Assembly (NCBI GenBank): GCA_928212115.1 | Contig: CAKMRJ010003334.1 | Span: 99,770,223 to 99,834,222, forward strand | Direction of reading: 5' to 3' | DNA: 64,000 nucleotides | Source: Lactuca virosa | Lineage: Eukaryota; Streptophyta; Magnoliopsida; Asterales; Asteraceae | Part shown: positions 10,500 to 21,094 of the stretch, in pieces | Numbering within the stretch: position 1 is the first letter of the stretch | Layout of the letters: each line of letters starts with the position of its first letter | The notes under the pieces: model-generated | What the model saw: the letters and a program-made list of their open reading frames with translations, nothing else | Told to the model about the DNA's origin: nothing | The model's database searches: none | Position numbers and translations under genes: made by a program

Positions 10500-12740
10500 T
10501 TTATAGCTTTCTTTTCTTTTCTCAAATGACCCAACAAGCTCCCCCTAAAAAGTAGCTGGCTTTCTTGATAATCTTCATTGGGAGCTTTGGCTTCAGCTTT
10601 AATCTTCGAATTCTTCACAGCTTCAAGATGAACATATGAATCTTCAATGAATGACTTCATCTTGAGCAGTTGGAATTTCTTTAGAATTTGGCTTTGAACA
10701 CACGTTGGGTGAGGAGGCTTGACGTACTGATTCTTGAAAGATGGCGCTTTCAGCTTGAGAATCTTCAGAGAGAACATCAGAGAGAACTAATCTTCTGGAT
10801 CACTTCAGCAGGTACAAGATAGCAGCAGACTGATTGAGGAGGCTTCAATGCAATCCGACACATTATCTTCAAGTGCAGCTTCACCTTGCTTCTGGAGTTG
10901 AAAGATTGAATGTCGAAAGAATAATCTTCATTTCTTGCTCCTTCGAATGAGAATTCTTCGATACTCACGGATGAAGCCTTGGCTCAGAAATCTTCGACAC
11001 ATACTCCATGAGTTTCATCTTCACCTGAATTCACTTTTCAAGACAAAACAAAACTAAAAGAAAATTTAGCACACAATATTTTTGGATTTTTCATATTTTC
11101 TGAAAAAGAAATAAAACAAAAATAACACTATTTTTTTAATTTTTTTTTTTTTTTTGGTTTTCAAAATTTTTAATTCTCTCTTAATATTTAAATTAGAAGA
11201 AAACTATGAACAAATTTAACAAAAATAAAATGATATCTAACTTTAAGAGTGATTTGGGATCAAAGTTGTTAGACAGCCCTAATCCACTTTTCGGTACCTT
11301 TTATCTTCACGTCTTTGTCTGGTCGATCGCCGGTATTGTTGTCCACTTAAACACGAAAAATTGTGACAGATTTAGGACATACTATTTGTTATAAGACAAG
11401 GTGAACCTAAGTTCCTAGATATTAAATCTGATCCTAAGTTCCTAGATACTATATCTTAAGGACCATTCAGCTGACGACGACCAGGGATATTGTTGTCCAC
11501 CTAAATTGAGCAGCGAGATCTATAGACAATCTTTGAGAGTTCAATTGATAATTGTACTGGAACATGTTTCCCGCTTCCTGATATGCCCCAGTAATCAAGA
11601 ACTTCCAGAGTACTCCTTACATCGGGTGAGCAGACAATTATTGAGAGAGAAGATAGATTTAGAATGCATATGCTATACACCCAGGTCGGATCTCTTCCAA
11701 TCACGCAGAGGGTGAAACATATGACTAACCAGATTTAGAGGGATTGAGAAGTATAATGGTGCATATACTGTGTACCAGGTCGGATTGTGAGTCACGCAAA
11801 GGAGACAGTATATGGCTAACAGACAGGAAGAATTGCATAGATAGAAGATGCATAGAAATAGAGTTGCATATGTTGCAGTCCAGGTCGGATGTATTTCAAT
11901 CACGCAGAGGAGGCAACATATGACTAACAGATAGAGAGAAAGAAAATAATCTTCTACAGACCTAACTTATCGGAATTCACCAGTCACCCCATCAATACCG
12001 GTATTAAGGACAGAATCCGCACATCGAGGAGAAGTTAATCCACGGTTCCAAGTACGGGTTCATTTAATGTGACGAGTCGATTCCCATATATATCTCCCTG
12101 CTCAACCTATCCAAGCATCATATTGTCAGGCTAAACGGATCTAACTAGGTCAAGATTTGTTAAGTCTAAGAATTTCTTAAGTTCAACTCTGCCTAGTCAA
12201 GTCCATTTATAATCTTTCGTGCCTACCGACGCATCAGCCCAGAGTAAAGACCCTTCAATTTTGGGTACGTTACGCAGACTCAGATTGCTTGTTATCACTT
12301 GATAATATCACTTCCCAAAACATCTCACTCAAACTCATTTCATTAACCAACATATTTTTGGATTTTTGGATTTTCTAATGTTTTTGGATTTTGTTTAAAA
12401 CTTTCTAATTTTTTTGTTTTGTTTTTATTTCTCCCCCTAAATTTATGCATATGAGAGAAACAAAAGTAAATGCGCAAATTTAAACTATCCTAAAACAAAA
12501 ATTAGTCTTTAAAGTGAATCAGCTTACGAAAAACTCATGAGTATAGAGAAGAAAACTCAAACCGTAAGTCACCGATTGAATTTGCATCCAGAAGGTCTGA
12601 GAACAGCACGTGTAATCTCAGAACAGATCCAAAAATTCTTCACATCGTTAAGCACTAACCCCATGAGTGATCCCTTCCTTTCTTCCCTTCCCACAAAAGA
12701 CACATACTCTCAAACAATGTTCTGAGTGTTGTACAGTTGA
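10500..12740 (-). other. Non-coding 3' half of Copia D
   Basis: No conserved retroelement domain is readable here. 10540-11040 is rich in GAAGATT and GAATTCTTC phrases on the minus strand. Short open frames at 10427-10777 and 10777-10968 have no recognisable family. 11315-11500 has two copies of a TATTGTTGTCCAC phrase and two of CCTAAGTTCCTAGATA. 11667-11922 has three hairpin units. The space normally held by integrase and reverse transcriptase is filled by this unassigned sequence. Confidence 0.65.
11667..11922. ncRNA. Three tandem hairpin units with covarying stems
   Basis: Units at 11667-11723, 11762-11814 and 11867-11922, about 95-105 bp apart. Unit 2 closes with CATATACTGT/ACAGTATATG and unit 3 with CATATGTTGC/GCAACATATG; both are perfect 10-bp stems that differ at three base pairs with compensation. 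Unit 1 pairs CATATG/CATATG and CACCC/GGGTG around an internal loop. The enclosed segment is conserved (CAGGTCGGAT then TCACGCA(G/A)AGG). Predicted RNA structure in the Copia D transcript. Confidence 0.65.
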
Positions 12741-12747
12741 GAAATGT

Positions 12748-12790
12748 CTCCTATCATGTGCCTGGAACAGCCACTACCAACAAACCAAAG
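12748..12790 (-). pseudogene. Copia D protease remnant
   Basis: Minus-strand reading gives WFVGSGCSRHMIGD, the start of a Copia aspartic protease, about 45 codons after the end of gag. The catalytic Asp of the usual (V)DSG motif is Gly here. The frame breaks soon after, so the enzyme is inactive. Confidence 0.75.
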
Positions 12791-12832
12791 TCTGATGATA
12801 TGCCTCCATAGCTGCTCCGACACAGAGCGGGA

Positions 12833-14514
12833 TCAGTTGGTCTTTGGAACCCAGTCCATTTTGAAACTGGGTCGACCTTTGTCATCCTTGCACGGTACTC
12901 TCTCCCATGACATATCCTGTTTATCACAAACAGAAGATGAAGAAATATTAGAGTCCTTAGTTGATTTGGGAGAGTGAGCCTTTGGAACCCATTTGTAGTT
13001 GGGTTTAACCCATTTCTTTTTCGATCTGATGGGTGGCTCAGCGCTTGATTTGGAACTTGAAGCCGATCTTCGAGATGACTTTGATTTTGGCTTCACGGGA
13101 GCATCTCTTGGATTTGGCTTCTTGGCCGGCATTCCCTTATTTCCCTTGGGAGTTGGATTCTTGGCCTTGTGGGTTTGATTCTTGACCTTCTGCTCGTTCC
13201 AGTCATCATGGTCTGAGCGTGACCTTGAGGGGTTTCTTTTGAAGTATCTTCCTCTTGGTGCGTTCTGCCAGCCTTGTGCATAGTACGGAACATATGCGCG
13301 ATTAGGACAATTTCGGGCAATGTGTCCAGGTGTTCCACAGTGAAAACATGTCTTTTTCTTCACTGTGAAGTTGTTTCTTCCTGCCCCTGGTGGCGTATCC
13401 TTGCCTTGTTTCTTGCTTTTCCCACACGCACAGTTACAACAGGCACTCTGTTTCACTGGAATTGGTGGCCTGTATTTCTGAACAGCAGGTTGATCAGAAG
13501 CAACTGAGTTCGAAGCAACCGATTCAGAGTTCAAGGAGATGTTGGTTTGTTCAATGGTGTTCTCCTTGTTCTCATCCTCTACTACTTTACCTGCACATGT
13601 AACAGAAACATCAGGAGCATCAGGATTATCAACATTAATAATGCCTCCTGATACAAAACCAGCTGGTTTGCCATATTGAAGATGTGCCTCCCTGTCAATT
13701 TCTTCCTGTGTCGAAGGGATGGATGTGTAGTTATGATTGAAAGGTGGAGGAACACTATCATACCCTAGACCCTTGTTTTGATTATCTTTGAATTTTAATT
13801 GGGTTTCAAATACGGAGTCGACTGTCTTACTTGACGCAGTATAATTTTTGAAACTAACATCAGTTTTTCCACACTTAATTTTCAAGGCGTCAAGTTCTTC
13901 GGTTACAGCATCAAGTTGTCTCTTAATATAGTCATAATTTTCACACTTGTTGCTGAATTCTTCCTGAAGCTTCCTAAAGTCCTTTATTTTGTTTCTAACT
14001 GGGCCTTTAGGGGTTTCTGTCCTTTCCTGAGTTGATAACCTTCATATCTCAGGTCCTCAACTTCTCTTTTTAATAAATCATTATGTTCACGAAGAAGTTT
14101 AATCGTGGCTTCACATGATTGAGAACATGAAACTTCACATGATTGAGAACAAGAAACTTCATTGACCGGAAGGTTTGTGGAACTCATTGTTTTTCGACAA
14201 TTCAAAGCGTCAAGTTCTTCAATTACAGCAGCAAGACTAAGACGATTGAGATCTTTTGTCCTCTTGATGTCAGCCACGTTCATATCCCATGATTTCGGAA
14301 GTGCATTCAATAGCTTTTTGTTTATCTCAGATTTGGTCAAGAAGATCCCAGCTATATTCATCTCAGTAGTGAGTGTGGTAAAACACTGCAACTGAGCTTC
14401 CAGGGTTTCTCCAGGGATATAATCGAACATGTTGAAATTTTGTCTTAACATCTCCTGACGACTCTCTTTCATGTCTTCAATTCCCTCGCAAACTTCAAAA
14501 ACTATTAAAAGCAC
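12833..14514 (-). pseudogene. Copia D gag (UBN2 type with zinc knuckle), one frameshift
   Basis: Two adjoining reading frames form one Copia gag. The first (13984-14514, 176 codons) has the UBN2-like capsid region (ESRQEMLRQNFNMFDYIPGE, LLNALPKSW) and then a Leu/Lys-rich, probably coiled-coil segment with a duplicated EVSCSQSC. The second (12833-13885, 350 codons) has one CCHC zinc knuckle, CFHCGTPGHIARNC, a long Ser/Lys-rich basic tail and ends WVPKTN. The coiled-coil reading continues between them in a shifted frame, consistent with loss of one A in an A-run near 13985. Gag would coat the genomic RNA. The N-terminus is short: the frame opens at 14514, directly beside the AGTCAA array, so the usual first part of the domain is missing. 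Confidence 0.85.
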
Positions 14515-14528
14515 AACTAGAACTTAAA

Positions 14529-14766
14529 AGTCAAACTTAAATTTAAAAATGCCCTTTGACTATAAACCTCAAAAGTCAACCTTAAAAGTCAAATTTAAAA
14601 AGTCAAACTCAAAAGTCAAACTTGAAAAGTCAAACTTAAAAGTCAAACCGAAAAGCTAAATTTGAAAATTTAAAAGTCAAACAAGAAGGTCAAAGTTTAA
14701 AGTCAAAGGTCAAACTTTAAAGTCAAAGTCAAAACTTTAAGTAAAAAGTCAAAAATAAAAGTCAAA
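14529..14766 (-). repeat. Array of about 15 W-box-like TTGAC(T/C) words
   Basis: The plus strand repeats (A/G)GTCAA about 15 times in 240 bases, often as AAAAGTCAAACTTAA with a pitch near 15 bp. Read on the element's sense strand this is TTGACT or TTGACC, the core bound by plant WRKY factors. It lies between primer site and gag in Copia D. The regulatory reading is inference; simple-repeat expansion is the alternative. Confidence 0.7.
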
Positions 14767-14905
14767 ATTTAAAAACTAAAATTTTTGGTTGAAAATGGAT
14801 TTTAAAAATAAAATTTTTGAATTTTTGGGTTAAAAATGACAAATTGCGAAATATGGAAGCGACTGCGAGAGATTAAGTTCAAAAATTCGAAGTTAAGTCA
14901 CAAGG

Positions 14906-14979
14906 GATTGGCTTGCTGAGTTGGTTAAGCGCGCTGACTTGTGAACTAGAGGTCCCGGGTTCGATCCCCGGGAACCTCA
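14906..14979 (+). pseudogene. tRNA-like sequence in the Copia D leader (degenerate)
   Basis: A-box-like TTGCTGAGTTGG (14913-14924) and a perfect B box GGTTCGATCCC (14958-14968) have the spacing of a tRNA gene. The T-arm pairs fully (CCGGG/CCCGG). The acceptor ends pair poorly and the anticodon stem is broken, so it is a tRNA-derived relic. It is antisense to the Copia D transcript. Confidence 0.5.
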
Positions 14980-15080
14980 AATCGCGTGGATTTTTTAATG
15001 CGAAGCACTGATGCGAGGCTGCTGCGATGCGAGCCAAGGATCCGAGGCGCGAAGGCGAGGACGTGGTGCGAGATGCGAGG

Positions 15081-15210
15081 TCGTAAACGTTGCTGACCGT
15101 AAACGCGAGCCGTAAACTCCGAGTCCTCGGACCGTAAACTCCGGACCGTAAACCCCGGACCGTAAGCTCGGAAACCCTAGCCATAAACGCCGCCGCCGAC
15201 CGTAAACACT
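15081..15210 (-). repeat. Half-site array CCGTAAAC in the Copia D leader
   Basis: About seven copies of (A/G)CCGTAAAC occur in 130 bases, mostly as single arms of the LTR's 16-bp palindrome. Open frames through this stretch are repeat artefacts. Confidence 0.7.
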
Positions 15211-15408
15211 TCGGAAATCGCTGTTCTTGACGAAAAACAGCGTTTTTGCCCCTTTTTGCTCCAAAACTCGATCAAAAACTCATTTTTAGGAAAAACGCGA
15301 AGAAGAAACCCCCCTTATTTTGCCACGATCTATCCAAAAACGCAAGAATCCTTCAAAAATAAGATCAAATAAGCTCCAGATCTGACAAAAATGAGTGATA
15401 CAATCCAA

Positions 15409-15420
15409 GCTCTGATACCA
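15409..15420 (-). other. Primer-binding site of Copia D
   Basis: The minus strand reads TGGTATCAGAGC two bases from the LTR at 15423, matching the initiator Met tRNA end. Confidence 0.85.
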
Positions 15421-15422
15421 AT

Positions 15423-15918
15423 TGTTAGTCCCTAAATTGCTTGTGTATCAATCAGATCCGTTTGATGGTGCGGAATCCCAATCAAACGGATGATGTCAGA
15501 TCAAACAGAAGAGAAGGAGAAGAAGAATATGATGAATCTTGTATGTATTGATTATGAATGAAGATCCGTATACAAGATTCACACATACTAACATACACTC
15601 TCTTTTCTCTCTCTTTCTCTCTCTAGAACACCTTGAGTTTCACACACTTAAGCTCTCCTAGTCTATGTGTTCATCAATCCATTTCTCACACCCCTCACCC
15701 CTATATATACTCGACTGGGCCGCAAACTGGGTTTACGGCCGTAAACGGAGTTTACGGTCGTAAACACCCATTGGGCCGTAAACAGAGTTTACGGTCGTAA
15801 ACCTGTTTACGGCCGTAAACACTATATGGCCGTAAACCTGACCGTAAACACATATAATATTACAGAAAATTACAATCAACTAGAAAAGCAAAGTATAAAC
15901 CATATTTTTGACCCAACA
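15423..15918 (-). repeat. 5' LTR of Copia D
   Basis: 496 bases with the same ends as the 3' LTR. It keeps motif copies that C-to-T changes have spoiled in the 3' LTR. Confidence 0.93.
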
Positions 15919-16239
15919 ATATTGAGGGTGTCAAGTGAGTTTTCATGGTTATTCACATCTTATTTGTGATCCTCGGCATCCCGGTCACAAATTGAAGAGC
16001 ATAATCGAGATTAAACATGTCATTGATATGATTCAATGAATCTCAAATGATCTAGGAATTTCATATAGATTGAAATTAGTAAAATGCATTACCTACCTTA
16101 AATAAATTCGTGATCAGATTATGACATCCATTTTCTTAATTTCGAATTACATTATTAGATCCTAGACTTGGATATTAATTTGGGTTAAAATATCAAGGAT
16201 TGAATCAACTAACTAAAATCTTCTCTTTATTTCACATAA

Positions 16240-16575
16240 ATGTCTTCAAGTGGCGAACTTTATCCTCCCTCTCCTCCTCCATCAAGCCACAACATTACTC
16301 TACTATCGCTCCTTGCTAAGGACAAGCTTGTTGGTCCAAACTACATGGACTGGATGAGAAATCTGGAGATGATGCTTCACTAAGAGAACAAAGAGTATGT
16401 TCTCAGTACTCCAATTCTAGAAATCAACAAAGAAATTGCCACTCCTAAGGAGATTGTTGACTATGATCAGCACGTAGATGAAAGGTAAATACCATATTCA
16501 TCAAAATACTTTGATGGCTCTTATGCCTTTATGGCTTGCATCGGCCAAGGAAGCCCCTAGTCGTGTAGTCAAACC
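16240..16575 (+). pseudogene. Copia E gag remnant
   Basis: From the ATG at 16240 the frame reads MSSSGELYPPSPPPS and then LLAKDKLVGPNYMDWMRNLEMMLH. An in-frame TAA follows, then ENKEYVLSTPILEINKEIATPKEIVDY. This is the start of a Copia gag capsid; the same WIRNIR...EYVL layout is in Copia A. Similarity fades after about 16575 and pol is absent, so E is truncated. The distance from stem-loop 2 to this ATG (about 335 nt once Copia D is removed) is close to that in Copia A (366). Confidence 0.75.
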
Positions 16576-17576
16576 TTTGCTCTATACGATTCGTTAGGTA
16601 AGATAATTCTTCCTGATCATCATGGACTAGGATCTGTGAGGATCGTTTTGGGAAGGGTACATTTGGGACAAAGGGATTTATAGATATTTAAGTTAAGCTT
16701 TATCTATATTATTTGGTAACAGCCGGTTTTACAGGGTTGATATTTAAGGAATATTATCATAACAATATTATGGGATTGAAATCCCTGTGTATCTCAACAG
16801 GTTTTCCAATCTGGCTCACTCAATTTATATGCATCACAGGTATCAAGACTTAAGCCACTGGAACTTGATTAGGATGCTGAGTGATTAAGGGAAAGTCTGC
16901 CATGGTGTTCAGGACCATTCGATCTTTACGCTGTAACTTATGTATATGTATTGTTTATGACATCCTTAGGGTTTTAATAAATTGAGACAATCATTTTTGC
17001 TCAAAATGTTTTAAATATACTAGGATCTTCCGCAATAATGATCAAATGATTTTAAAAGCGTAAAGAAAAGTTTTAATTGGTTTTGAAAATTATAGGATGT
17101 CACAAACAGCCAACGTTCGGGCACGAGGGAGCTGAATACATGCAAACGACCATCAAAGTCCACTTCTAAGCATTAGGAACTAGTTATGCAAGTCATACCA
17201 CCCCTCCTGCAACCAGTGTCGGTGATAGGATTTCAATATGTTGGGGGCACAAAAGTATCAAATAAAATTTTCGGTTTGGGTCAAAATGATATTAATGAAG
17301 GTTTTAAAGATCGGGTTCTTTTTTTAACCGGAGAATTGATATTGGAAAAAACAGTTAATCCATCTTCAGTTTACCAAAATCACCTTCCAAATCATGTTAA
17401 CCCATCTTTTAAAACATGTTTGATAATAGATTGCAAGAGCTAGAGAATCCATGAATTTTTTTAACAGTAAGTCATACTTTCTGTATGGCTTGTTTATAGG
17501 TGTTGTGTAGCGATTTCATAAAGTAACCCCGATTTTTCAATGGTTTATGAGACTATTGAATGCTGAAGTTTTTTTC
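16576..17576. other. Unassigned repeat DNA
   Basis: No gene. 16900-17105 looks like the tail of a gypsy LTR (AATAAATTGAGACAATC...AGGATGTCACA), but no start or partner was found. An 85-codon open frame at 17186-17443 has no recognisable family. Confidence 0.4.
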
Positions 17577-18590
17577 TGTTGGGTGACAACAAAACAAGTT
17601 AAACACTTCAGACAAGCAAACTTCGGTGAACTCACAAAAAACTTCTGAAAAATGTAAGTCAAAAGAACACAATATTTAATGTGGTTTGGTCAACGTGACC
17701 TACGTCCATGGGGGAACGAGAGAGAGAGAGAAAGAGAGAGAGAGATACAATTTTATTAACTTTATGGAACTATTACAAGCACTCAAAATTGTATCTCACT
17801 TTGAGCTCTCACATAAATCTAGTCATTTAAAATGATGGGGGTATAAGACTAGTTATACTTGAGGGATCAGACTTAAAACCCTAATGGGCCAAGCCCATTG
17901 GCCTATATGCCCATGAATGGTGACAACCAATCATATTTCACCATGCAGCATCTTCTGGAACATTCATCCATGTCATACGACCCATGAGCATCAGCAACAC
18001 ACATGATGGACCACCTTGACCATAGTAGAGCATCATGATGCACATGTGGCGTATCATGAGCACTAATGGTCCAACATCCATCATGATGGCACAACATGGT
18101 GTATTTCTTGAGCATGATCATCTTCTAAGCATATATGGATCAAAATGGCACAACAAAGGAATCAAGATGGCGCATCATGTACCAAGATGGTCCATGATGG
18201 CGCAACATCTATGCTATTGCGCAAATTACCTTATTGATGGCGCAACATCATCTTCATGGCTCAACTTCTCCTTGGATCAACATATCCTTAGCTCAACATC
18301 ACCTTGGCGTAACTTCGAACATGATGGCGCATCATGCTATAATTTGGCACAACATCCCTAAGGATAGCGGAACTTCCATGTACACGGCGCAACATGATGC
18401 TCCATGTTTCTCCAAGTTGCTCCAAACCACTCCAAGTTGCTCCAAACCCACTTTTGGAAGATCCGTTCCTTTGTCACTTGATTAGTTCCTTTTTCATATG
18501 ATCCAAAGCCATCTTAGATGATTTATTCCTTTTTCACATGCTCCATGAACCTCAAGTGCTCCATGTTGGACAAGACTTCATACCCCAACA
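17577..18590 (-). repeat. Copia-type solo LTR with a perfect TTTTC duplication
   Basis: It starts TGTTGGGT and ends ACCCCAACA and is flanked by TTTTC on both sides (17572-17576 and 18591-18595). Contents are the phrase GGTCAACGTGACCTACGTCCATGG, a GA-rich run (17720-17745) and a long array of ATGGCGCAACAT / ATGATGGCGCATCAT words. No internal domain remains. The minus orientation is inferred from the TGTTGGGG end and is uncertain. Confidence 0.8.
17935..18400. repeat. Dispersed array of ATGATGGCGCATCAT-type dyads
   Basis: At least ten partial or full copies of (CATG)ATGGCGCA(T/A)CAT and relatives occur in 460 bases. The fullest are near 18165 and 18320. Arms ATGATG/CATCAT flank a GCG centre. 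The open frames here (for example 18035-18361) are products of this array. Confidence 0.75.
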
Positions 18591-18595
18591 TTTTC

Positions 18596-19289
18596 TTGTG
18601 TTATGGACATAGAGATCTACTTTTGATTCATTTCCTAGATGCGCCTAGTATCTTGTCGAACTCACTAGAAGATAAGATAATATATTGGGAATAATAATCT
18701 CATGTTATAAAGGATATATGGAATTAAAATAATAAGTTTTTGAAGGAAAATTTGGGAATACTCTCATGCTATAAAGGTTATATATATATATATATATATG
18801 GAATTAACATAATAAATTTTTAAAGGATTGCTCACAAGACCATGATGCCAACAACAAAGTTTATTAATTTATTAAAAGTATCTTAATCGTGCCTTCATCC
18901 TATTAATAAAATCAAAGATCTTACCTCAACCATAAATTATACTAAACATTTTTATGAAACCTCAATCGTATCACTAACCTGATCTGTACAAGCTTGATTT
19001 TGAGTTGTAGGTCAAACCTAAGTTTCAATTTCAGGTTCTTCCCTTCAATTTTTCATATTTGATGGTTTTCTTTAGGGATCATTGATTACGTTTCAAGGGT
19101 TTTTTAGTCGGTTTGACAAAACTAACAGAAAATGTTGCTTAACGTTAACCAATTAAAGCAAAAAATGGGCTTAATTGTTTTTCAATTTAAGTATGGTGCC
19201 CCTAACTCTCAAAGTCCAAAAGCCTTAGCCAAATTTAGTTGGGGGCCTGTTGTATTAAGTTTGGTGCCCCCCCCCCTTCTCTTAATGTT
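18596..19289. other. Unassigned AT-rich DNA
   Basis: No gene, LTR end or tRNA gene seen. A duplicated phrase GGAATTAA(A/C)ATAATAA and a short TA run lie at about 18718-18815. Confidence 0.4.
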
Positions 19290-20160
19290 GCATCCTCCCC
19301 TGCATGCAACAACATTTGGCATCAATTACAATACCAATGCGACAAAATGTCCAACATTACATACCAATGTGGATGCCATTACACCATACACACAATATCA
19401 ACCATTCTGGACCCAACCGCCATCACAGCCATATATACCTATGAGTATCTTTGACAACCAAGCTCTACCACAAATTTAGAGGACACAACCAGTAGAAAAC
19501 AATGAGGCACCAGGAAATAGAAACATAAATATCAACCACTGCCAAGTTCTACGATCAGACAACTCACCCCTTATAAGAAGCATCCGTGAGTACCAATTAC
19601 CAGTAGGAACAAACTTGTCCAAGATTTCGAAGTATGATGGATTAGGTGACCTAGACGACCACATTGAAAACTATAAGTGGAGAATGGACACTTACTACCT
19701 CGATGAAAAGTATCAGTGCATATTTTCCCGACCATATTATATGGGCCTGCGAGGCTATGGTAAAAGAGCTTGTCGGTGGAGAGTATACATGATATCTGTC
19801 AACTACGAGATTAGGTCTTGGAAACTTCGAGCAACAAAGAAAGTATACAGAAAATGCCAAGGCCATACTAGAATGCAAACAATTGGAAGATGTGTCATTA
19901 CAAGCTTTCATTTTTCGATTCAATAAGGCAACACTAAATCCACCGAAATGGGAAAAAAACATTATCATAGTTGTTTTCACATATAGGTTAAGTTTGGGGG
20001 TATTGTTTAAGTATTTGATCGGCAAACCGCCAAATTTAAGGAAGGGTATGACGGAGCGATTCCATATATTCATGAAGCAAGAAGAAACAGCAACAGAGAA
20101 AATGAAATGTGATCAAGGAGATAGGAAATACATCAACCATGTAAAAGATAGTTGAACTTA
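19290..20160 (+). pseudogene. Tat-type gypsy gag pseudogene, first part
   Basis: Three frames on the plus strand make up a Ty3-gypsy gag of the Tat/Athila type. It begins with a Pro/Gln/Tyr-rich N-terminus (to 19479). After a stop come YQLPVGTNLSKISKYDGLGD and DDHIENYKWRMDTYYLDEKY (19585-19730). After frameshifts follow ATLNPPKWEKNI and KPPNLRKGMTERFHIFMKQE (19930-20100). The KYDGLGDPDDH-like core is the start of the Retrotrans_gag domain. Several stops and shifts make it non-functional. Confidence 0.75.
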
Positions 20161-20199
20161 AAGATCTATATTCCCAAGAGTCATTATAGAATTAAATTT

Positions 20200-21070
20200 G
20201 CAAATGACATATGATCCTATATGGTCATACCTTATAGCAAGTTACTACTTATTTATTATTTATTATAATTTTATTACTAATAAATATTATCAACACTTGT
20301 ATTTAATTTGGAAATTATTATTTATAGAAATAATATTTTCTAAGAGAGAAAAACAACTAGTAACTCATATAGTATGATTTATAAGTTATGTATATTTTAT
20401 TGGACTAGTTAGAGTCCATTTATATAAGGGTAGCTTATACAATTAAAGAGTGCACATGCTAGTTTATGACATGGAGTGAAATACATACACCCTTGAATTT
20501 TTATAATCAAGGTCGTATGTACCCATGCATGGGGTTACCTTGATTGTTGTCATTCCTTCTTACACCCATACTTGCCATAGAAGGTCATACTCTCATTTAA
20601 TGAAGGCATGGTGCATTATATCTACTTGTTAGTATATAAATGGTGATAGATCTAGTTGTAAAGTTTGATCTTTTCTCCTTTTTTCTCTCATGAAGGTCAT
20701 AGATTTCTATGGTCATTTCCTCTCCTTTCTCTTGTAAATTGTTGTGAGCTTTTGATTGATTTAGTTGCTTATCCTTTAAGGCTAAATTGTTATTAGTCTT
20801 TAAGGCTTAAGAAGAATTAATTACAAGTTAATACTAGCATCTTTTGTTGGTTTACCCTTGCTTGGTGGATACATATAAAGAGCTTCCACTTTGGAGTTTT
20901 TTCCTCACTTCATCAACTTCCAATCTCCCATGAGAATTAAAGTCTTCAAAGGTTGTAGTTATTTTTCTTTCTATGGTTGTTTTAATATTTCTATGTTTTT
21001 CAAAATGATCCTCGGTGGGTATAAAATGGTTTTAATGTTATTCAAATTTTAATGCTTTCATTGCTAAACT
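20200..21070 (+). repeat. Possible Copia LTR interrupting the gag pseudogene
   Basis: The stretch starts near TGACATATGATCCTATATGGTC, a phrase typical of some Copia LTRs. It has a TATATAAAT-like box and a T-rich, LTR-like 3' part. Gag similarity stops before it and resumes after it. I could not fix the ends or a target duplication. Confidence 0.3.
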
Positions 21071-21094
21071 CATAATTTATTATAGACTATTTTT

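Larger units (their letters stand above)
9989..15918 (-). mobile_element. Copia D: gag-only LTR retrotransposon
   Basis: A 5.93-kb element on the minus strand, flanked by perfect ATATT duplications (9984-9988 and 15919-15923). LTRs at 9989-10485 and 15423-15918 differ by about seven substitutions and one base of length (about 1.4%, counted by eye). The primer site is at 15409-15420 and a polypurine tract at 10486-10499. Inside, in sense order, come the leader, gag and a protease remnant, then about 2.2 kb of non-coding DNA with three related hairpins. No integrase, reverse transcriptase or RNase H sequence is recognisable, so it must have used enzymes from another element. It sits in the leader of Copia E. 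Confidence 0.9.

Noticed and set aside
10427..10968. Two overlapping minus-strand frames (116 and 63 codons) in Copia D
   Set aside because: No motif of any retroelement domain is visible, and the first runs into the LTR; likely chance frames in GAAGAT-rich DNA.
14906..14979. Functional tRNA gene
   Set aside because: The anticodon stem and acceptor stem do not pair properly; kept only as a tRNA-like relic.
14879..15264. Minus-strand frames of 89-101 codons
   Set aside because: They run through the CCGTAAAC half-site array and the tRNA-like sequence, which give repetitive peptides without a family.
18035..18485. Met/His-rich frames up to 108 codons
   Set aside because: They are translations of the ATGGCGCA-type array in a solo LTR.
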